NCBI GenBank assembly: GCA_027066365.1
Contig: JAMONV010000038.1
Coordinates: 1-39,602, forward strand
Direction of reading: 5' to 3'
Source: Flavobacteriales bacterium
GTDB taxonomy: Bacteria > Bacteroidota > Bacteroidia > Flavobacteriales > Flavobacteriaceae
DNA: 39,602 bases
Shown piece after piece: positions 1 through 8,099 of this stretch; positions within the stretch are counted from its first letter, which is position 1; every line of letters starts with the position of its first letter. The translations under genes and the position numbers were made by a program. The notes beneath the pieces were generated by a model. The model saw only the letters and a list, made by a program, of their open reading frames with translations. It was not told the origin of the DNA and made no database searches.

Positions 1-311
1 TGGTGGCCTGGCCTTCGGCCGAAATCGCCGTAATGAGCGGCGCGTCGGCGTCCAAGGTGTTGCTTCAAATCGAAGAAGCGCGCCTTAAAAAGCAAGGCAA
101 AACCATCGACCCGGAAACCAAAAAGAAACTTTTGGAAGAAATCCAACGCAAATACGACGAACAAATATCGCCCTACTACGCCGCGGCGCGCCTGTGGGTG
201 GATGCGGTGATTGACCCTTTGGAAACGCGACAATGGATTTCGGAAGGCATCCAAACGGCGAACCACAGACCTATTGAGGAAGAATTTAATCCGGGAATTA
301 TTCAAACATAA
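1..311 (+). CDS. Acyl-CoA carboxylase, carboxyltransferase beta subunit (3' end only)
   Basis: This is the last ~100 residues of a biotin-dependent acyl-CoA carboxylase carboxyltransferase subunit, which moves CO2 from carboxybiotin to an acyl-CoA in the cytoplasm. The reading frame is open at the left edge and the first GTG (position 3) is internal, so the gene starts outside the window. The visible part has the AWPSAEIAVMSG segment typical of the C-terminal carboxyltransferase domain and the late SPYYAAARLWVDAVIDP block. The SPYYAAAR and DPLETR segments and the PIEEEFNPGIIQT tail resemble methylcrotonyl-CoA carboxylase beta more than propionyl-CoA carboxylase beta, but the substrate cannot be decided from this fragment. 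The TAA stop at 309-311 lies 6 bases before the next ATG, suggesting co-transcription. Confidence 0.88.
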   Translation, partial: VAWPSAEIAVMSGASASKVLLQIEEARLKKQGKTIDPETKKKLLEEIQRKYDEQISPYYAAARLWVDAVIDPLETRQWISEGIQTANHRPIEEEFNPGIIQT

Positions 312-317
312 TTGCTT

Positions 318-1661
318 ATGCCTTCATGGAAAGATTATTTGATCAATGCTTCTCGTCGATTGGGGAAGAATGAAAATCCCGGGCAAAAGGGAAGAACGGT
401 TTTTCAGCGGGATTATGACCGGATTATTTTTTTTGATGCTTTTCGCCGTTTGCAAAATAAAACGCAGGTTTTTCCCATTCCCGGGTCCGAGGAAATCCGT
501 AACCGGCTGACCCACAGCTTGGAAACCGCTTCCGTTGGCCGGTCGTTGGGATTTTTGGCCGGTATGGAGATTTTAAAAAAATATCCCGACTTGCAACGGG
601 AAACAGGCTTATCCGCCGATGATTTCAGTTATATTGTTTCTGCCGCTGCTCTGGCTCATGATATCGGCAATCCGCCTTTCGGACATCAAGGCGAAGAGGC
701 TATTTCCGTTTTTTTTAAATCGCCGAAGGCACAAAAATATTTGCAAAATTTGACCGAAAAACAAATAGCCGACTTGCAAAATTTTGAGGGAAATGCGGCG
801 GGATTTCGTATTTTGGCTACCACTGTCGATCCGAGAAGTCAAATCAAAGGCGGTTTACGCTTGAATCTCGCAACCTACGGCGCATTCGTTAAGTATCCGA
901 AGGAGGTTTTGCCTGCGCGTAAGCATGAGCGAAAAGTGAGCTTAAAGAAATACGGCTTTTTTCAAGCGGAAAAAAGCGTATTTAAATCACTGGCCGAAGC
1001 GCTCAATTTGATTGAACAACATCATGCCGGTGGCTTGGCTTGGAAACGTTATCCATTGGCTTTTCTGACCGAAGCCGCCGACGATATCTGCTATAATATC
1101 ATCGATTATGAAGACGGTTATCATTTGAAAATCATAGCTTTTCGATCGATTGAAGAAAAATTTCAAGCCCTTGCGCGCCTCTCGAAAAAACAAATGAACG
1201 ATTATCATTCCATTTCCGATGAAAAACAAAAAATTGCCTATCTGCGCGCGCATGTAATCCATATTTTGATAAGTTCGTTATCACGGATATTTGTGGAAAA
1301 CGAAGCGGATATACGTCATGGAAAATACGATCGTTCATTATGGAAGGATTTGCCGGATGAATATTTGGAAACTTTGAATGAAATTGCTCGTGAAAGCTTG
1401 GAAAAATTATACCATAACGAATTGGTGCTTAAAAAAGAAGCAACGGGAAAAACGGTTATTCCGTTTCTCTTGGAAAAATTTTTGGATGCTGTTTTTGATA
1501 GTGAACAAAACAAACAATACTACTTGCTGATTCCGCCTGCCTATCGTCAAAATGAGGATGCATACTTGAAAATTTTGGATGTGGTGATGTATATTGCGGG
1601 CATGTCGGATCGTCAGGCGGTGGAATTGTATCGCAATTTTATCGGAATTCGATTACCTTAA
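318..1661 (+). CDS. dgt: dGTP triphosphohydrolase-like HD-domain protein (dNTPase)
   Basis: A 447-residue cytoplasmic metal-dependent phosphohydrolase of the Dgt family, which cleaves dNTPs (classically dGTP) to the deoxynucleoside and triphosphate. HD-domain metal ligands are visible: His66 in RLTHSLET, His114-Asp115 in ALAHDIGNPPFGHQGEE, and a later Asp pair at 255-256 in EAADDICYNI. The RRLQNKTQVFP segment near residue 43 is also typical. I place the start at ATG 318, because the upstream in-frame TTG at 312 lies directly against the previous stop and ATG begins a good N-terminus (MPSWKDYL). Length fits the ~440-residue bacterial subgroup. Substrate preference and allosteric activation cannot be read from the sequence. 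Confidence 0.92.
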   Translation: MPSWKDYLINASRRLGKNENPGQKGRTVFQRDYDRIIFFDAFRRLQNKTQVFPIPGSEEIRNRLTHSLETASVGRSLGFLAGMEILKKYPDLQRETGLSADDFSYIVSAAALAHDIGNPPFGHQGEEAISVFFKSPKAQKYLQNLTEKQIADLQNFEGNAAGFRILATTVDPRSQIKGGLRLNLATYGAFVKYPKEVLPARKHERKVSLKKYGFFQAEKSVFKSLAEALNLIEQHHAGGLAWKRYPLAFLTEAADDICYNIIDYEDGYHLKIIAFRSIEEKFQALARLSKKQMNDYHSISDEKQKIAYLRAHVIHILISSLSRIFVENEADIRHGKYDRSLWKDLPDEYLETLNEIARESLEKLYHNELVLKKEATGKTVIPFLLEKFLDAVFDSEQNKQYYLLIPPAYRQNEDAYLKILDVVMYIAGMSDRQAVELYRNFIGIRLP

Positions 1662-1672
1662 AATGATAATAA

Positions 1673-2065
1673 ATGAAGAAGAAAACGGCCTTCACAACGG
1701 TTATAACATGCATGGACGGACGCATACAATTGCCCGTATTGGAATGGATTGCAAAGCATTACGGGAAAACTTATCCCGATACCATAACGGAACCGGGTCC
1801 GGTTAAGATTTTAAGTGAAAATCAACCGAATGAAATTATCAAAAATATCAAAAAGCGTTTGGATATTTCGATGCGATTGCATGGGTCGAAAAGGATTTTT
1901 TTAGTGGCACATGACGATTGTGCCGGCAATCCCGTTAGCCGGGAAAAGCAATGGGCGCAAATGAAAATTGCCGTTGAAAATGTGAACCAATGGAAACCTG
2001 AAGCGGAAATTATTCCTTTGTGGGTCGATTTGAACGGAAAAGTATCGAAATTGGATTTGAATTGA
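1673..2065 (+). CDS. Small beta-carbonic-anhydrase-like protein
   Basis: A 130-residue protein with the signature residues of beta-class carbonic anhydrases: Cys13-x-Asp15-x-Arg17 in ITCMDGR, then His80-x-x-Cys83 in VAHDDCAGNP. These match the zinc-binding C...H-x-x-C set and the catalytic Asp-Arg dyad. It is much shorter than a normal beta enzyme (about 200 residues) and lacks the usual long N-terminal helical arm and most of the C-terminal part. There is no signal peptide, so it is expected in the cytoplasm. It starts 11 bases after the dGTPase stop and probably shares its transcript. True CO2 hydratase activity is uncertain; a zinc-binding relative with another role is equally possible. 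Confidence 0.68.
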   Translation: MKKKTAFTTVITCMDGRIQLPVLEWIAKHYGKTYPDTITEPGPVKILSENQPNEIIKNIKKRLDISMRLHGSKRIFLVAHDDCAGNPVSREKQWAQMKIAVENVNQWKPEAEIIPLWVDLNGKVSKLDLN

Positions 2066-2126
2066 ATCGTGGTTTTTGTGATGATTAAAAAAATTCATTA
2101 CTTTGCTCAAAATTTAAAGTCGTTAT

Positions 2127-2516
2127 ATGTCCAAGAAGAAAAAGTACCAATTTGAATTTTTGATTAAAGTATCTCCTGCGATGTTGTATCAATATTTAAC
2201 TTCGCCTTCCGCATTGTCGCAATGGTTTGCCGATGATGTTATTTTTCGCGGGGGTAATTATATTTTTATATGGACGGATACGAAAGAGCGCGCCAAATTG
2301 GATCGCAATAAAAAAAATGAGCGTGTTCGTTTTCAATGGCTGGACGAAGAAGGAAACGAAACGGGTTATTATACAGATTTTCGTATAATGATTGATGAAT
2401 TGACCAAAGATACCTCATTAATAGTAACGGATTTTTCGGAAGATGATGAAGAGGAAACGGCACTTTTGTGGGAGAATATGATTGACGATTTGAAGCATGT
2501 TTTGGGGGTGGTTTAA
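2127..2516 (+). CDS. START-like / AHSA1-type domain protein
   Basis: A 129-residue single-domain protein of the START-like group widespread in Bacteroidota. The N-terminal strand FEFLIKVSPAMLYQYLTSPSALSQWFADD is the characteristic opening of the SRPBCC/AHSA1 helix-grip fold, followed by strands around VRFQWLDEEGNETGYY and a C-terminal helix (LLWENMIDDLKHVLG) that would pack against the hydrophobic cavity. No signal peptide or membrane segment is present. The ligand and biological role are unknown in the family. It sits between the carbonic-anhydrase-like gene and mfd on the same strand, with 61 and 19 bases of spacing. Confidence 0.82.
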   Translation: MSKKKKYQFEFLIKVSPAMLYQYLTSPSALSQWFADDVIFRGGNYIFIWTDTKERAKLDRNKKNERVRFQWLDEEGNETGYYTDFRIMIDELTKDTSLIVTDFSEDDEEETALLWENMIDDLKHVLGVV

Positions 2517-2535
2517 AACCGAATGAAAATGTTAA

Positions 2536-5500
2536 ATGGGAATGTTAGAAACATTTCCGGATTTATTACGACACAAGGTTTGGCGTGAATTCCTAAAAAA
2601 ATTTCCGGACAAAAAACGATGGGCTTGGCAAATATCCGCTTTGCCGGCACATGCACTGTTTGCAAACGATTTAGTCAAGCGGGTCGGACGTCCGTTGGTT
2701 TTTATTGCTGTCGACAAAGAAGAGGCGAAGTTGATAGCGGACGATTTTCGGGCGGTGAGTGATTTTCCGGTTTTTTTTCTTCCTTCCGGGTTCGGGGAAA
2801 GCGGAGGAAAATTAGCGGAAGACATTTATGAATCGCAAATCAGATGGCAGATATTGAATGCGTTGGAAAAAGAAAAAGGCGCTTATATTTTAATAACTTA
2901 TCCCATGGCATTTTTGGAAAAAATTCCTTCAGCCGAAGCCATGAATGATCGTCGATTTCATATAAAAAAAAGCGAAACGATCGATCCGGATTTTTTGGTC
3001 GAATGGTTGTTTGATTTGGATTTTGAAAAGACCGATTTGGTTACGGCGCCGGGTGAGTTTGCAAGATCGGGAGCTGTTGTCGATATTTTTTCTTTTGGTG
3101 ATACAAAACCGGTTCGAATTGTTTTTGATGATGATACGGTGAAACAAATACGGTATTTTGATATTGAATCGCAACTTACGGAGGGTGAATTAAACGAAGC
3201 GGAAATAGTAGCAAAGCCGGATACGGAAAAGGCGCTGACGAATTTATATAAGATTTTTCCAAAAAGTTCGTTGATTTATAGTGCTTCTTTTGATGCCTTG
3301 TCGAGATTCGCTTTCGTTTTGGGAAGCAAATCGGAGAAATCTTTTTTCGATATTTCTTTTACGATGGAGGTTTTGAGAAATTTTGTCTTATTATCGCCTT
3401 CATTTCAGCAAGTCGAGGGTTTTCGTACGCCGGTTGAACGTGTTCCTTATTTCAAGCGCTTAAAAGATTTTATAGATGAAGTAAGGCGGGATTTGAAAAG
3501 AGGTTTTAAGGTTTATATCGGCATAGAAGATGCGGCGCAACGGAATAGGTTGAAAGCTATTTTTGAAGAAACCGAATTCGATTCTTTACCCGTCATTTTA
3601 CCTAAGACTTTGAGCGAAGGATTCAAATGCCCCGAACTCGGATTTGCGTTTTACCCGGAACACACTGTTTTTAATCGTCCTTTACCCGAAAAACCGAATA
3701 AGATCAAGCGCCAAAAACAACGTTTGGTTTTGCAAAGTTATAATGACTGGCACAAGGGTGATTTTATCGTTCACACGGACTACGGAATAGGAATTTACGA
3801 AGGGTTGGTAAAAATCGTGAAGGAGGGAAGAACGGTGGAAGCCATTAAATTGCGTTTTAAGAATGATGATATTTTGTATGTCGGTGTTCATGCATTGTAT
3901 AAATTGACGAAATACAAGAGCGAAAGCGGAAAACCACCGCGATTACATAAATTGGGTTCGGCATTATGGCGTAGAACCAAAGAGCGCACCAAGAAAAAAA
4001 TCAAGAAGTTAGCCTTCGATTTGATGAGATTGTATGCCGAACGAAAGCAACAACAGGGATTTGCTTTTGCTTCGGATTCATTGATGCAATTGGAACTCGA
4101 GTCGTCGTTTCCCTATCGGGAAACACCGGATCAGGCGGAGGCGATAAGAGCCGTCAAGAAAGATATGGAACGTCCCGAACCGATGGATCGATTGGTGTGT
4201 GGCGATGTGGGTTTCGGGAAGACAGAAGTGGCGTTGAGAGCGGCATTTAAAGCGGCGGATAACGGCAAACAAACGGCGGTTTTGGTGCCTACGACCGTTT
4301 TGGCTTATCAGCATTACCGGACTTTTTCGGAGCGGTTGAAAAATTTTCCGGTTTCGGTGGACTACATCAATCGTTTCAGAACGGCGGCGGATCGCAAGCG
4401 AATATTGAGAGAACTGGAGGAAGGTAAAATCGATATCATTATCGGAACGCATGCGTTGGTGAGCGATTCCGTTAAATTTAAGGATTTGGGCTTGTTAATT
4501 ATAGATGAAGAGCAAAAATTCGGCGTGAATGTGAAAGAGAAAATCAAAAATTTGAAAAAGAATATCGATGTTTTGACATTAACAGCCACTCCGATTCCGC
4601 GCACCTTGCAATTTTCATTGATGGGAGAGCGCGATTTGTCGGTAATCAATACGCCGCCTCCCAATCGTTATCCCGTTGAGACGAAAGTGACCGGTTTTGA
4701 TGCACGGATATTGAAGGAAGCCATGCAAAAGGAATTGGAGCGTGGTGGACAAGTGTTTTTTGTACATAATCGAATCGAGCATATCGACGAGATGGCGGCG
4801 ATGATTAAGCTTTGGTTGCCCGAAGCGCGCATAGCGGTGGCACACGGAAAAACCGAAGGAAGAAAATTGGAAAGAATTATGTTGGATTTTGCCGGGGGAA
4901 AATACGATATTTTGGTTTCCACTGCGATTATTGAAAGCGGCTTGGATGTGCCCAATGCCAATACGATGATTGTTCACAATGCGCATCAATTCGGGTTGGC
5001 GGATTTGCATCAATTACGCGGCAGGGTAGGGCGTTCCAACCGCAAGGCATATTGTTATTTTGTTATTCCTTCGCCCGAAACACTCACTGCCGAAGCCCAA
5101 AAACGAATGCAAACATTGGAGGCATACACAGCTCTGGGAAGCGGATTCGAAATCGCTTTACGCGATTTGGAAATCAGAGGTGCGGGTGATTTGCTGGGAG
5201 CGGAACAGAGCGGTTTTATCGAAGAGATGGGTTTTGAAATGTATCGAAAAATAATGCAGGAAGCCGTAGACGAATTGCGCCGGGAATTTCCGGCCGAAGA
5301 TGAAATGACTAATCAAGCGCTGCCGGTATTTGAAGTGACTTGGGATACCGACCGCGAATGGTTTATACCCGATGATTATATTTCTTCGCGCAAGGAGCGT
5401 TTGCATTTTTATATGCGTCTTAATGAAGCGGAAACCGGTGCGGAAATTAATGAGATTGCGCAAGAAATGGAGGACCGCTTCGGACCTGTGCCGGTGGTAG

Positions 5501-5787
5501 TTAAAGATTTGATTAGAGCCATGCAATTGCGAATTTTGGCGGCCGCCATCGGAATGGAAAAATTAATTTGGAAAAAAAATCGATTGCAGTTGTTGGCTTC
5601 GGAAATTTTTTATGGCGGGAAGCCTGAAATGGCGATGAAATTACTTGTTTTTGTTCGTGAACAATTCGCCGATGGTATTGTCAAGCAGGAGGGAAATACA
5701 TTAAAATTGGCTTTTGCACCGGTGCAATCGGTGGATAAATTGGAACGCATTTTAAAATCCATTAAGGATGTTCTTTCTGACGGATGA
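2536..5787 (+). CDS. mfd: Transcription-repair coupling factor Mfd
   Basis: A 1083-residue SF2 DNA translocase that removes RNA polymerase stalled at lesions and recruits UvrA. An N-terminal UvrB-homology region (about 1-340) is followed by the CarD-like RNA polymerase interaction domain at about 400-470 (DWHKGDFIVHTDYGIGIYEG). The motor has Walker A GDVGFGKT ending at Thr563, the DEEQ box at 657-660, TATPIPRT near 686 and the arginine-finger motif LRGRVGRS near 826. The C-terminal TRCF domain occupies roughly 920-1060. Length is slightly below the E. coli protein (1148). The start is ATG 2536; a second in-frame ATG at 2542 is possible. The 3' end overlaps aat by 20 bases. Confidence 0.97.
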   Translation: MGMLETFPDLLRHKVWREFLKKFPDKKRWAWQISALPAHALFANDLVKRVGRPLVFIAVDKEEAKLIADDFRAVSDFPVFFLPSGFGESGGKLAEDIYESQIRWQILNALEKEKGAYILITYPMAFLEKIPSAEAMNDRRFHIKKSETIDPDFLVEWLFDLDFEKTDLVTAPGEFARSGAVVDIFSFGDTKPVRIVFDDDTVKQIRYFDIESQLTEGELNEAEIVAKPDTEKALTNLYKIFPKSSLIYSASFDALSRFAFVLGSKSEKSFFDISFTMEVLRNFVLLSPSFQQVEGFRTPVERVPYFKRLKDFIDEVRRDLKRGFKVYIGIEDAAQRNRLKAIFEETEFDSLPVILPKTLSEGFKCPELGFAFYPEHTVFNRPLPEKPNKIKRQKQRLVLQSYNDWHKGDFIVHTDYGIGIYEGLVKIVKEGRTVEAIKLRFKNDDILYVGVHALYKLTKYKSESGKPPRLHKLGSALWRRTKERTKKKIKKLAFDLMRLYAERKQQQGFAFASDSLMQLELESSFPYRETPDQAEAIRAVKKDMERPEPMDRLVCGDVGFGKTEVALRAAFKAADNGKQTAVLVPTTVLAYQHYRTFSERLKNFPVSVDYINRFRTAADRKRILRELEEGKIDIIIGTHALVSDSVKFKDLGLLIIDEEQKFGVNVKEKIKNLKKNIDVLTLTATPIPRTLQFSLMGERDLSVINTPPPNRYPVETKVTGFDARILKEAMQKELERGGQVFFVHNRIEHIDEMAAMIKLWLPEARIAVAHGKTEGRKLERIMLDFAGGKYDILVSTAIIESGLDVPNANTMIVHNAHQFGLADLHQLRGRVGRSNRKAYCYFVIPSPETLTAEAQKRMQTLEAYTALGSGFEIALRDLEIRGAGDLLGAEQSGFIEEMGFEMYRKIMQEAVDELRREFPAEDEMTNQALPVFEVTWDTDREWFIPDDYISSRKERLHFYMRLNEAETGAEINEIAQEMEDRFGPVPVVVKDLIRAMQLRILAAAIGMEKLIWKKNRLQLLASEIFYGGKPEMAMKLLVFVREQFADGIVKQEGNTLKLAFAPVQSVDKLERILKSIKDVLSDG

Positions 5788-6412
5788 CCGTATGCCCTTA
5801 CCCGAGCCGGTTTTTGCGGATGAAAACGGGTTGTTGGCTATAGGCGGACGTTTGACTTTGAAGCGTTTGATTGAAGCGTATTCCAAGGGGATTTTTCCAT
5901 GGTTTTCCGAAGGCGATCCGGTCATGTGGTGGTCGCCCGATCCGCGGATGGTGTTATTTCCGGACAAGGTAAAAATCAGTAAAAGTATGCGGCAATGGTT
6001 TCGCAAACATAACGATTACCGATTCACACGCAATATGGCATTCGATCAAGTAATTGATTCCTGTGCAAAAGTATCGCGCAAAGGACAACGGGGGACGTGG
6101 ATAACACAAGAAATGCGTGAAGCATACTCGGAATTGCACCGCAACGGATTGGCCGTATCGTATGAAGTATGGAACAGTGCGGGGCGATTGGTAGGCGGAT
6201 TGTATGGTGTGGATTTAAAAAACGGCGTGTTTTCGGGAGAAAGCATGTTCCATATCGAAGCTAATGTTTCCAAAGCGGCACTGATTTATTTGTGTCGTAC
6301 GGCCGGAGATTACGGATATCGCATCATTGATGCACAGGTTTATACGCCCCACATGAATTCTATGGGTGCACAATTAATTCCAAGGAAGCAATTTTTGCAA
6401 TATTTGAAGTGA
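5768..6412 (+). CDS. aat: Leucyl/phenylalanyl-tRNA--protein transferase
   Basis: A 214-residue cytoplasmic aminoacyl-transferase that adds Leu or Phe from tRNA to proteins with N-terminal Lys or Arg, marking them for ClpS/ClpAP degradation (N-degron pathway). Family motifs are clear: FPxPEPVFADENGLLAIGG-like opening (here MPLPEPVFADENGLLAIGG), the YSKGIFPWF segment near residue 38, MWWSPDPRMVL near 55, and the GxxGGLYGVxLxxxFSGESMF core near 140-160. The ATG at 5768 overlaps the end of mfd by 20 bases; a second ATG at 5792 in MPLPEP would remove the overlap. Close coupling to mfd suggests one transcript. Confidence 0.96.
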   Translation: MFFLTDDRMPLPEPVFADENGLLAIGGRLTLKRLIEAYSKGIFPWFSEGDPVMWWSPDPRMVLFPDKVKISKSMRQWFRKHNDYRFTRNMAFDQVIDSCAKVSRKGQRGTWITQEMREAYSELHRNGLAVSYEVWNSAGRLVGGLYGVDLKNGVFSGESMFHIEANVSKAALIYLCRTAGDYGYRIIDAQVYTPHMNSMGAQLIPRKQFLQYLK

Positions 6413-6473
6413 AATGTAGAAAAGCTTGAAATATCCGGTTGTTGAAATAAATTGACGGGAAAGAAATCCGGGT

Positions 6474-7244
6474 TTAATTCTTTTGTTCGTTCCAAATCCG
6501 GTCCATTTCTTCAAGGCTCAACTCATGAATTTTTTTGCCTTGCGCTTCGGCTTTCGCTTCGATTTTTTCAAATCGTTTTTTGAATTTTTTATTGGTTTTT
6601 TCCAAAGCGGTTTCAGGGTTAACCCCGATAAAGCGCGCATAATTTATCAATGAAAAGAGCAAGTCACCGAATTCTTCTTCCGTAGCTTTTTGATCTTGTC
6701 TGTGTACCGCTTCGAGCAATTCTTTTTCTTCTTCCTTGACTTTTTTCCAAACATCATCGGGATTTTTCCAATCAAAACCCACACCGGCGGCTTTTTCTTG
6801 CATGCGCATGGCTTTGATCATAGCGGGTAAAGAACGGGGAACACCGGACAAAACGGATTTTTTTCCTTCTTTCATTTTGAGTTTTTCCCAATTTTTTTTG
6901 ACTTCTTCGGCGTCGTAAACTTTCAGTTCGCCATAAATGTGAGGATGGCGTTTAATAAGTTTATCGGAGATGTGATTGGCGATATCTGCCACGTCGAATT
7001 TCCCGATTTCTTCGCCGAGTTTTCCGTAAAAAACCAAATGAAGCATAATATCGCCGGCTTCTTCCATGATGCCTTCGTAATTTTTGTCCAGTATGGCGTC
7101 GGAGAGTTCATAGACTTCTTCGATGGTCAAGTGTCGAAGGCTGTGGAAAGTTTGTTTTCTGTCCCATGGACAACCTTTTCGTAGGTCGTCCATGATGTCC
7201 AGCAATCGACCGAATGCTTTAAGTTTTTCTTCCTTGGAGTGCAT
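6474..7244 (-). CDS. mazG: Nucleoside triphosphate pyrophosphohydrolase MazG
   Basis: A 256-residue all-alpha NTP pyrophosphohydrolase that hydrolyses (d)NTPs to NMP and PPi, a house-cleaning activity. Two tandem MazG domains are visible. The N-terminal one has CPWDRKQTFHSLRHLTIEEVYEL and the metal-binding EExxE...EEAGD pattern (EEVYELSDA, MEEAGDIMLHLVF). The second repeat follows the linker around SGVPRSLPAMIKAMRMQEKAAGVGFDW and carries KEEEKELLEA and EEEFGDLLFS. Length matches the two-domain family. The start codon lies inside the end of the BtuF-like gene (26-base overlap), so translation of the two is probably coupled. Confidence 0.96.
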   Translation of the reverse strand: MHSKEEKLKAFGRLLDIMDDLRKGCPWDRKQTFHSLRHLTIEEVYELSDAILDKNYEGIMEEAGDIMLHLVFYGKLGEEIGKFDVADIANHISDKLIKRHPHIYGELKVYDAEEVKKNWEKLKMKEGKKSVLSGVPRSLPAMIKAMRMQEKAAGVGFDWKNPDDVWKKVKEEEKELLEAVHRQDQKATEEEFGDLLFSLINYARFIGVNPETALEKTNKKFKKRFEKIEAKAEAQGKKIHELSLEEMDRIWNEQKN

Positions 7245-8034
7245 GATTGATTTTTTTGCGAATTTCCGAAAAATAATCGAAGGCTGTCAAGGGATAGGAA
7301 CCGAACCAAGTGAAAGGTTCTCCCGAAACATTCAAAATCAAGGAACGGGGAAAAAATTTTTGTATTTCCAGCCGGTGTTTTTCTTTGAACGGATATGGTT
7401 CCGAGGCCAAAAGAATAAGCTGCGGATTACGTTCGGCTATGGTATCCAATGATAATGCGGGATACCGGGCTTCGTTTTCAAGTGCTATATTTTCAAATCC
7501 GTTTAGGGAAAGCATAGTATCGATAAAGGTATTTTTCCCGGCTAACATATAAGGGTCTTTCCAGATGAAATAGGCGGTTTTTAACGGTTTTATGTTTTTT
7601 TTGTGAATTTGGAATTGTGCATTCAGCCGGTCGATAATTTGTTGTGCATTCCGTTCCTTACCCGTTAAAATACCGATATCGCGGATCCACCGGATATTAT
7701 CTTGTTCGCTAATTACTTCCGAGACATAAACGGGGAATATCCGGGCGAGTTTTTCCACGCCTTCTTTGGTATTTTCTTCTTTATTGGCCAAAATCAGATC
7801 GGGATTGAGTGCGGCTATTCGTTCGAAATGAAAGTCTTTGGTTCCTCCCACACGTTTTTTGGATTGTTTCCATTCGGAAGGATATTTGCAAAAGCGCGTA
7901 ATGCCTAGCACTTCACGGTCTAATCCTAAAGACCAAAGCAAGTAAGTTTGTGAAGGAAAGAGCGAGACGATGCGCTTGGCCGGATGAGGAAGGATTAGGT
8001 TTCTTCCCAGCATGTCTATTATTTCCACCGACAT
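7219..8034 (-). CDS. BtuF-like helical-backbone metal-receptor protein lacking a signal peptide
   Basis: A 271-residue protein of the class III periplasmic binding fold (BtuF/FhuD/TroA type), which normally captures cobalamin, haem or siderophores for an ABC importer. Both lobes carry the expected repeats: AKRIVSLFPSQTYLLWSLGL and IAALNPDLILANKEEN in the first, LDTIAERNPQLILLASEPYPF in the second, joined by a long helix. The N-terminus begins directly with the domain (MSVEIIDMLGRNL). Reading upstream in frame meets a TAA at 8059-8061 with no start between, so no signal peptide or lipobox was missed. No permease or ATPase gene adjoins it. Either it is retained in the cytoplasm or it works without standard export; the ligand is unknown. 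Confidence 0.8.
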   Translation of the reverse strand: MSVEIIDMLGRNLILPHPAKRIVSLFPSQTYLLWSLGLDREVLGITRFCKYPSEWKQSKKRVGGTKDFHFERIAALNPDLILANKEENTKEGVEKLARIFPVYVSEVISEQDNIRWIRDIGILTGKERNAQQIIDRLNAQFQIHKKNIKPLKTAYFIWKDPYMLAGKNTFIDTMLSLNGFENIALENEARYPALSLDTIAERNPQLILLASEPYPFKEKHRLEIQKFFPRSLILNVSGEPFTWFGSYPLTAFDYFSEIRKKINHALQGRKT

Positions 8035-8087
8035 TTTTTTTGCAGCAAGATAAGATTTTTATAAATAAAGATCAGGGAATTTATGCT

Positions 8088-8095
8088 TAATTTTG
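8088..8095 (+). promoter_or_regulatory. Candidate -7 promoter element of mnmE
   Basis: TAATTTTG matches the Bacteroidota -7 consensus TAnnTTTG exactly and ends 4 bases before the mnmE ATG. That would place transcription initiation at or next to the start codon, giving a leaderless or nearly leaderless mRNA. No TTG is found at the expected -33 distance, so the call rests on the -7 element alone. Confidence 0.45.
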
Positions 8096-8099
8096 TGGT

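Noticed and set aside
4078-5013. Long antisense ORFs inside mfd
   Set aside because: They are opposite the intact helicase motifs of mfd and show Arg/His/Asn-rich composition typical of shadows.
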